This document shows, in pieces, positions 61,269 to 64,000 of a stretch of DNA of 64,000 bases. The position numbers and the translations under genes were made by a program. The DNA comes from Ravibacter arvi (GTDB lineage: Bacteria > Bacteroidota > Bacteroidia > Cytophagales > Spirosomataceae): assembly GCF_039540405.1 (NCBI RefSeq), contig NZ_BAABEY010000002.1, forward strand, positions 186,001 to 250,000. The letters run 5' to 3'. The notes beneath the pieces were generated by a model, which saw only the letters and a program-made list of their open reading frames with translations, was not told the DNA's origin and made no database searches. Every line of letters starts with the position of its first letter. Position 1 is the first letter of the stretch.

Positions 61269-61958
61269 ATGAGAAGACTACTCTTGGTTGAAGATGATCC
61301 GAACTTAGGTGCACTGTTGCAGGAGTATCTGAACGATAAAAATTACCCGACCGACTGGGCAAAGGATGGCCAGGAAGGATGGGATAAATTCATCGCCGGC
61401 AACTATGACTTGTGCATTTTTGACGTCATGATGCCCCGGAAAGACGGGTTCTCCCTGGCCAAAGAGGTACGGATGAGCGGCAAAAAGGAAGTGCCTATTA
61501 TATTCCTGACCGCAAAGTCGATGAAAGAGGACACAATCCAGGGCCTGAAACTGGGCGGCGACGATTACCTGACCAAGCCTTTTGACCGCGAAGTGCTCCT
61601 GGCCAGGATTGAGGCGGTGCTCAGGCGTTACCAGCGGACCGGGCCCGACAAAAAGGAAGAGAACAACCTCTTCCGGATAGGAGACTACAGCTTTCATTAT
61701 GACCTTCAGCAATTGAGCCGCAACGGTGAACACATTAAGCTTACCAGCAAAGAAGCTTCACTGCTTAAATTGTTCTGCCAGAATATGAATCAGCCCGTAG
61801 GAAGGAGTTATGCATTGAAAATGATCTGGGGTGATGACTCTTATTTCAATGCGCGCAGTATGGACGTATACATTACAAAATTAAGGAAGCATCTCAGGAA
61901 CGACCCTTCCATACAGATCATCAACCTGCACGGCGAAGGTTTCAGGCTTGTGGTTTAG
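61269..61958 (+). CDS. OmpR/PhoB-family response regulator
   Basis: 229 residues from ATG 61269 (the TTG one codon upstream is rejected). Receiver domain with EDD acidic pocket (LLVEDDPNLG), phospho-acceptor aspartate in LCIFDVMMPRKDG and lysine in DDYLTKPFD; winged-helix DNA-binding domain (about 130-229; LTSKEASLLKLFCQNMNQPVG, ARSMDVYITKLRKHLRNDPS). Partner of the upstream kinase in one operon. Targets cannot be read from the sequence. Confidence 0.95.
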   Translation: MRRLLLVEDDPNLGALLQEYLNDKNYPTDWAKDGQEGWDKFIAGNYDLCIFDVMMPRKDGFSLAKEVRMSGKKEVPIIFLTAKSMKEDTIQGLKLGGDDYLTKPFDREVLLARIEAVLRRYQRTGPDKKEENNLFRIGDYSFHYDLQQLSRNGEHIKLTSKEASLLKLFCQNMNQPVGRSYALKMIWGDDSYFNARSMDVYITKLRKHLRNDPSIQIINLHGEGFRLVV

Positions 61959-61992
61959 CCGTTGTTTTCAGGAATAAGTGGCAGAGATTGGT

Positions 61993-62000
61993 TAATTTTG
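61993..62000 (+). promoter_or_regulatory. -7-like element before hemB
   Basis: TAATTTTG fits TAnnTTTG, 71 bp before the hemB ATG; no -33 element at the right spacing. Confidence 0.3.
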
Positions 62001-62070
62001 ACTTCTTAATGTCGATTTAACCAGGCAGCGAACCGGCTCATTCCGCTTAACTGCTTTATTCTGTTGTACC

Positions 62071-63045
62071 ATGTTTAGTATTTCACGTCGCCCGCGCAGG
62101 AATCGCAAATCAGGCGCCATCCGGGATATGATTCAGGAAACCCGGCTTTCCGTTAATGACCTGATCTTTCCGATGTTCGTTGTGGAAGGGACCGGAATAA
62201 AATCCGAAGTGTCTTCCATGCCGGGGATATACCGGCATTCAACTGACCTTCTTCTGGAGGAAATCAAGGAATTACAGGACCTGGGCATTCGTGCCATTGA
62301 TCTTTTTCCCAATTATGCAGAACACACCAAGGACCGGCTGGCTTCGGAAAGCTACCGGGAGGATACTTTCTACCTCAAAGCGCTCACGGCAGTAAAAGAA
62401 AAGTTCCCGGATATTACCCTGATGACCGACGTTGCGATGGATCCTTACAGCAGTGACGGCCACGACGGGGTGGTAGTAAACGGAGAAATCCTGAACGATC
62501 CCACTCTTGAAATTCTCGGTAAAATGTCAATTGCCCAGGCCAAAGCCGGAGCAGATATTATAGGGCCTAGCGATATGATGGACGGAAGGGTAGGGCATAT
62601 CCGGCAGTTACTGGATGAGGCGGGATTCTCCAATACTTCTATTATGTCTTACACGGCCAAATATGCCAGCGCATTTTATGGCCCGTTCCGGGACGCACTC
62701 GAGTCAGCGCCTAAATTCGGCGATAAAAAAACCTACCAGATGAACCCGGGCAATAAGCGGGAGGCCTTGATCGAAGCACAGCTTGACCTGGAAGAAGGAG
62801 CAGATTTCCTCATGGTCAAACCGGCTTTGTCTTACCTGGATATTATCAGCCTACTCAATGATAATTTCGATATTCCGGTAGCTGCCTACAACGTCTCGGG
62901 AGAATACGCCATGGTAAAGGCCGCCGACCGTAACGGCTGGCTGGATGGCCGGAAGATAGCTTTGGAAATACTTCTGAGTATCAAAAGGGCGGGCGCAAAA
63001 GTTATTCTGACTTACTTTGCGAAAGAACTGGCGGGTGAAATTTGA
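62071..63045 (+). CDS. hemB: Porphobilinogen synthase (delta-aminolevulinic acid dehydratase)
   Basis: 324 residues, full length. Active-site lysines in SYTAKYASAFYGPFRDA and FLMVKPALSYLDI form the Schiff bases with two 5-aminolevulinate molecules to give porphobilinogen. The metal loop reads DVAMDPYSSDGHDGVV: the three zinc cysteines of the zinc-type enzymes are replaced by Ala/Asp-type residues, so the enzyme is probably of the magnesium/potassium type. It follows the response regulator by 112 bp, perhaps as a separate unit. Works downstream of hemA (31.3 kb) in heme synthesis. Confidence 0.96.
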   Translation: MFSISRRPRRNRKSGAIRDMIQETRLSVNDLIFPMFVVEGTGIKSEVSSMPGIYRHSTDLLLEEIKELQDLGIRAIDLFPNYAEHTKDRLASESYREDTFYLKALTAVKEKFPDITLMTDVAMDPYSSDGHDGVVVNGEILNDPTLEILGKMSIAQAKAGADIIGPSDMMDGRVGHIRQLLDEAGFSNTSIMSYTAKYASAFYGPFRDALESAPKFGDKKTYQMNPGNKREALIEAQLDLEEGADFLMVKPALSYLDIISLLNDNFDIPVAAYNVSGEYAMVKAADRNGWLDGRKIALEILLSIKRAGAKVILTYFAKELAGEI

Positions 63046-63109
63046 GACGGTCATCACGGCCGGCCACTGGGTCATCCTGAGAAAGAAGTTTTTTGCGAAA
63101 ACACCTTGT

Positions 63110-63300
63110 AGCGGAGATGACAAATAGATGTTGTCAATAGAAGTCAATGGTAGCCGGAGGCTACCACCCGGACGGTCATCCTGAAGCGGAGCGCAGCGGA
63201 GTCGAAGGATCTCCTGTTGCAAGAAAAAAGCCCTCTGAAAGGGATTGGGTACGGGGAGCGGGAGATCCCTCCACTGCGGTCGGGATGACCCTCCGGTTGG
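63110..63300 (-). repeat. 191-bp long inverted repeat, right copy
   Basis: Inverted copy of 57817-58007; ends match at both sides (AGCGGAG at 63110 and CCGGTTGG at 63300). Partial mosaic modules continue to about 63420. Confidence 0.9.
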
Positions 63301-63436
63301 AGCGGCACCAAACTTGTTGTTGTCAATGGTAGCGGCACGCAGTGGAGCCGAAGGATCTCCTGTTGTTAGAAAAATCCTATTTAAAGTATTGGGTGAAGGA
63401 TGCGGGAGATCCCTCCGTTGCGATATGACGGCGGAA

Positions 63437-63483
63437 GGCCACGAATTCACGAATAGACCAGGCTCATTCGTGAATTCGTGGCC
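63437..63483. repeat. EcoRI-palindrome element, copy 4
   Basis: 18-bp inverted repeat GGCCACGAATTCACGAAT / ATTCGTGAATTCGTGGCC with an 11-bp loop, directly after the stop of the small acidic protein on the minus strand. Confidence 0.85.
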
Positions 63484-63490
63484 AAAGGTA

Positions 63491-63760
63491 TCAATCCTCA
63501 TCGTCAACCAGATCGGGATTGTCTTCGTCGTCATGATTGTCGCCCCCGAGGCTGTAGTAGTTATTTTCTTCGTCTTCATTGCCGATCATTTCCTGGTCGT
63601 CATCCAGGTCGCTGCCCGGAACGTCAAGACCCATTTCCAGGTCTTCTTCCTCACCTTCCTCCGGTGTTCTGGCTTCCCTTTTTCCACGTTTGAAGATATC
63701 CTCAGAGCCGGGATAAGGTGGATAGCCCGGGAACTTCTTCTTTTTGTCGTTGCTGTCCAT
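63491..63760 (-). CDS. Small acidic protein of unknown function
   Basis: 89 residues, strongly acidic in its second half (EEGEEEDLEMGLD, GNEDEENNYYSLGGDNHDDEDN), with a lysine-rich start (MDSNDKKKKFPGYPPYPGSED). No signal peptide, no cysteine, probably disordered. Similar short Asp/Glu-rich proteins are widespread next to housekeeping genes in Cytophagales as far as I know, but no function is established. It precedes no obvious partner; the upstream gene on the same strand is a short-chain dehydrogenase 42 bp away, so they may form an operon. Confidence 0.75.
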   Translation of the reverse strand: MDSNDKKKKFPGYPPYPGSEDIFKRGKREARTPEEGEEEDLEMGLDVPGSDLDDDQEMIGNEDEENNYYSLGGDNHDDEDNPDLVDDED

Positions 63761-63802
63761 GGTATTGATTCAGTTTAATTCAGAATTCAATTGCCGGCCG
63801 GG

Positions 63803-64000
63803 CTATGTCAGGCTGTTCAAAGCTCTGTCCAGGTGCACATAGCCGCCATCCACGTAAACAATCTGGCCGGTGGTATGGCTCGATTTTTTCGAAATAAGGA
63901 AAGCCGCCATATTGGCGATTTCTTCCGCAGTAGTCATTCGCTGACCTAAAGGAATATTTTTTTCAATGGCAGCCTTCGTGCCCGCAGGGTCAGGAAGCGT
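63803..64000 (-). CDS. Short-chain dehydrogenase/reductase, C-terminal part (5' end outside window)
   Basis: 65 C-terminal codons, in frame to the window edge. The sequence IPLGQRMTTAEEIANMAAFLISKKSSHTTGQIVYVDGGYVHLDRAL is the characteristic end of SDR enzymes (residue region after the active site; TGQxxxVDGG closing motif). Stop TAG at 63805-63803. NAD(P)-dependent, substrate unknown because the catalytic part is outside the window. Confidence 0.9.
   Translation of the reverse strand, partial: TLPDPAGTKAAIEKNIPLGQRMTTAEEIANMAAFLISKKSSHTTGQIVYVDGGYVHLDRALNSLT

Larger units (their letters stand above)
63046..63490. other. Repeat-filled 445-bp intergenic region
   Basis: No gene is supported. 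Contains the right copy of the 191-bp inverted repeat (63110-63300), further partial mosaic modules to about 63420, and the palindrome 63437-63483. Open frames here are repeat by-products. Confidence 0.8.

Noticed and set aside
62851..63579. 242-codon open frame overlapping hemB and repeats
   Set aside because: Antisense to the hemB end and composed of repeat sequence; no start or family support.
63144..63778. Open frames of 61-177 codons across the repeat region and antisense to the acidic protein
   Set aside because: By-products of the 191-bp repeat and of the acidic gene read backwards.
1..64000. tRNA, rRNA, tmRNA, CRISPR arrays, transposases, prophage genes
   Set aside because: Intergenic stretches were read for cloverleaf ends, regular spaced repeats and transposase motifs; none was found. 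Heptad arrays have no spacers and are not CRISPR.

Overview
The window reads as a chromosomal segment of a Bacteroidota bacterium, most likely a member of Cytophagales (the Dyadobacter/Spirosoma side; this placement is inference from gene content). Supporting signs are two TonB-dependent receptors with carboxypeptidase-like plug extensions, a protein with a type IX secretion-like C-terminal domain, Bacteroidota -7 promoter elements (TAnnTTTG), many lipoproteins with short SxC-type signals, and Planctomycete-style DUF1501/DUF1549/DUF1553 cytochrome genes of the kind also found in Cytophagales. No rRNA, tRNA, CRISPR, prophage or transposase was seen.

Layout. 1-2.8 kb: the end of a HEAT-repeat/cytochrome c protein and an FG-GAP repeat lipoprotein. 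2.8-6.6 kb (- strand): DEAD-box RNA helicase with a long leader, metallo-beta-lactamase-fold hydrolase, small lipoprotein. 6.8-10.5 kb: a TPR histidine kinase/NarL-type regulator pair and a LytTR regulator. 10.4-10.8 kb: a perfect 179-bp tandem duplication. 10.7-15 kb: two lipoproteins and a TonB receptor. 15-18.5 kb: a large exported ThuA/sugar-dehydrogenase-like/PKD/cytochrome c protein. 18.7-19.7 kb: a Xre-RES toxin-antitoxin pair. 19.7-24.5 kb: XylR-type and Fur-type regulators, an exported unknown, sucC and a LolD-like ATPase. 24.6-31 kb (- strand): a TolB-propeller/beta-barrel outer-membrane protein, an FAD oxidoreductase, cmk and a histidine kinase. 31.3-32.6 kb: hemA. 32.6-42.4 kb (- strand): a compact five-gene operon of exported cytochromes and DUF1501 proteins containing the same gene pair twice. 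42.6-47 kb: alkaline phosphatase, a small His-rich protein and a second TonB receptor. 47-51 kb (- strand): nadC, a solitary nuoJ, a ketoglutarate-semialdehyde-type dehydrogenase, MoxR. 51.4-55 kb: an exported Gfo/Idh oxidoreductase and a two-domain esterase. 55-57.6 kb: BON-LysM protein, a glycosyltransferase without a normal start codon, a GNAT acetyltransferase. 58.4-63 kb: a sorting-domain protein, a histidine kinase/response regulator pair and hemB. 63.5-64 kb: a small acidic protein and the end of a short-chain dehydrogenase.

The main unexplained structure is intergenic. Three unrelated repeat families fill the gaps. (1) Arrays of 7-bp TGAG heptads at 11 loci follow a strict polarity: TGAG on the sense strand directly after stop codons, CTCA on the sense strand directly before start codons, both arms (a hairpin) where a gap has both; in three genes the array supplies the TGA stop. 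(2) Four copies of a long EcoRI-site palindrome with arms CCACGAATTCACGAAT. (3) Mosaic elements built on GGTCATCC..GGATCTCC, including a 191-bp inverted repeat (3 mismatches by eye) that flanks the hemB/two-component segment 5.1 kb apart.

How the genes work together: the window combines heme/tetrapyrrole synthesis (hemA, hemB), many exported c-type cytochromes that would consume heme, NAD synthesis (nadC) with an NAD-degrading RES toxin, and several exported carbohydrate-active or redox enzymes, as expected of a polymer-degrading environmental bacterium.
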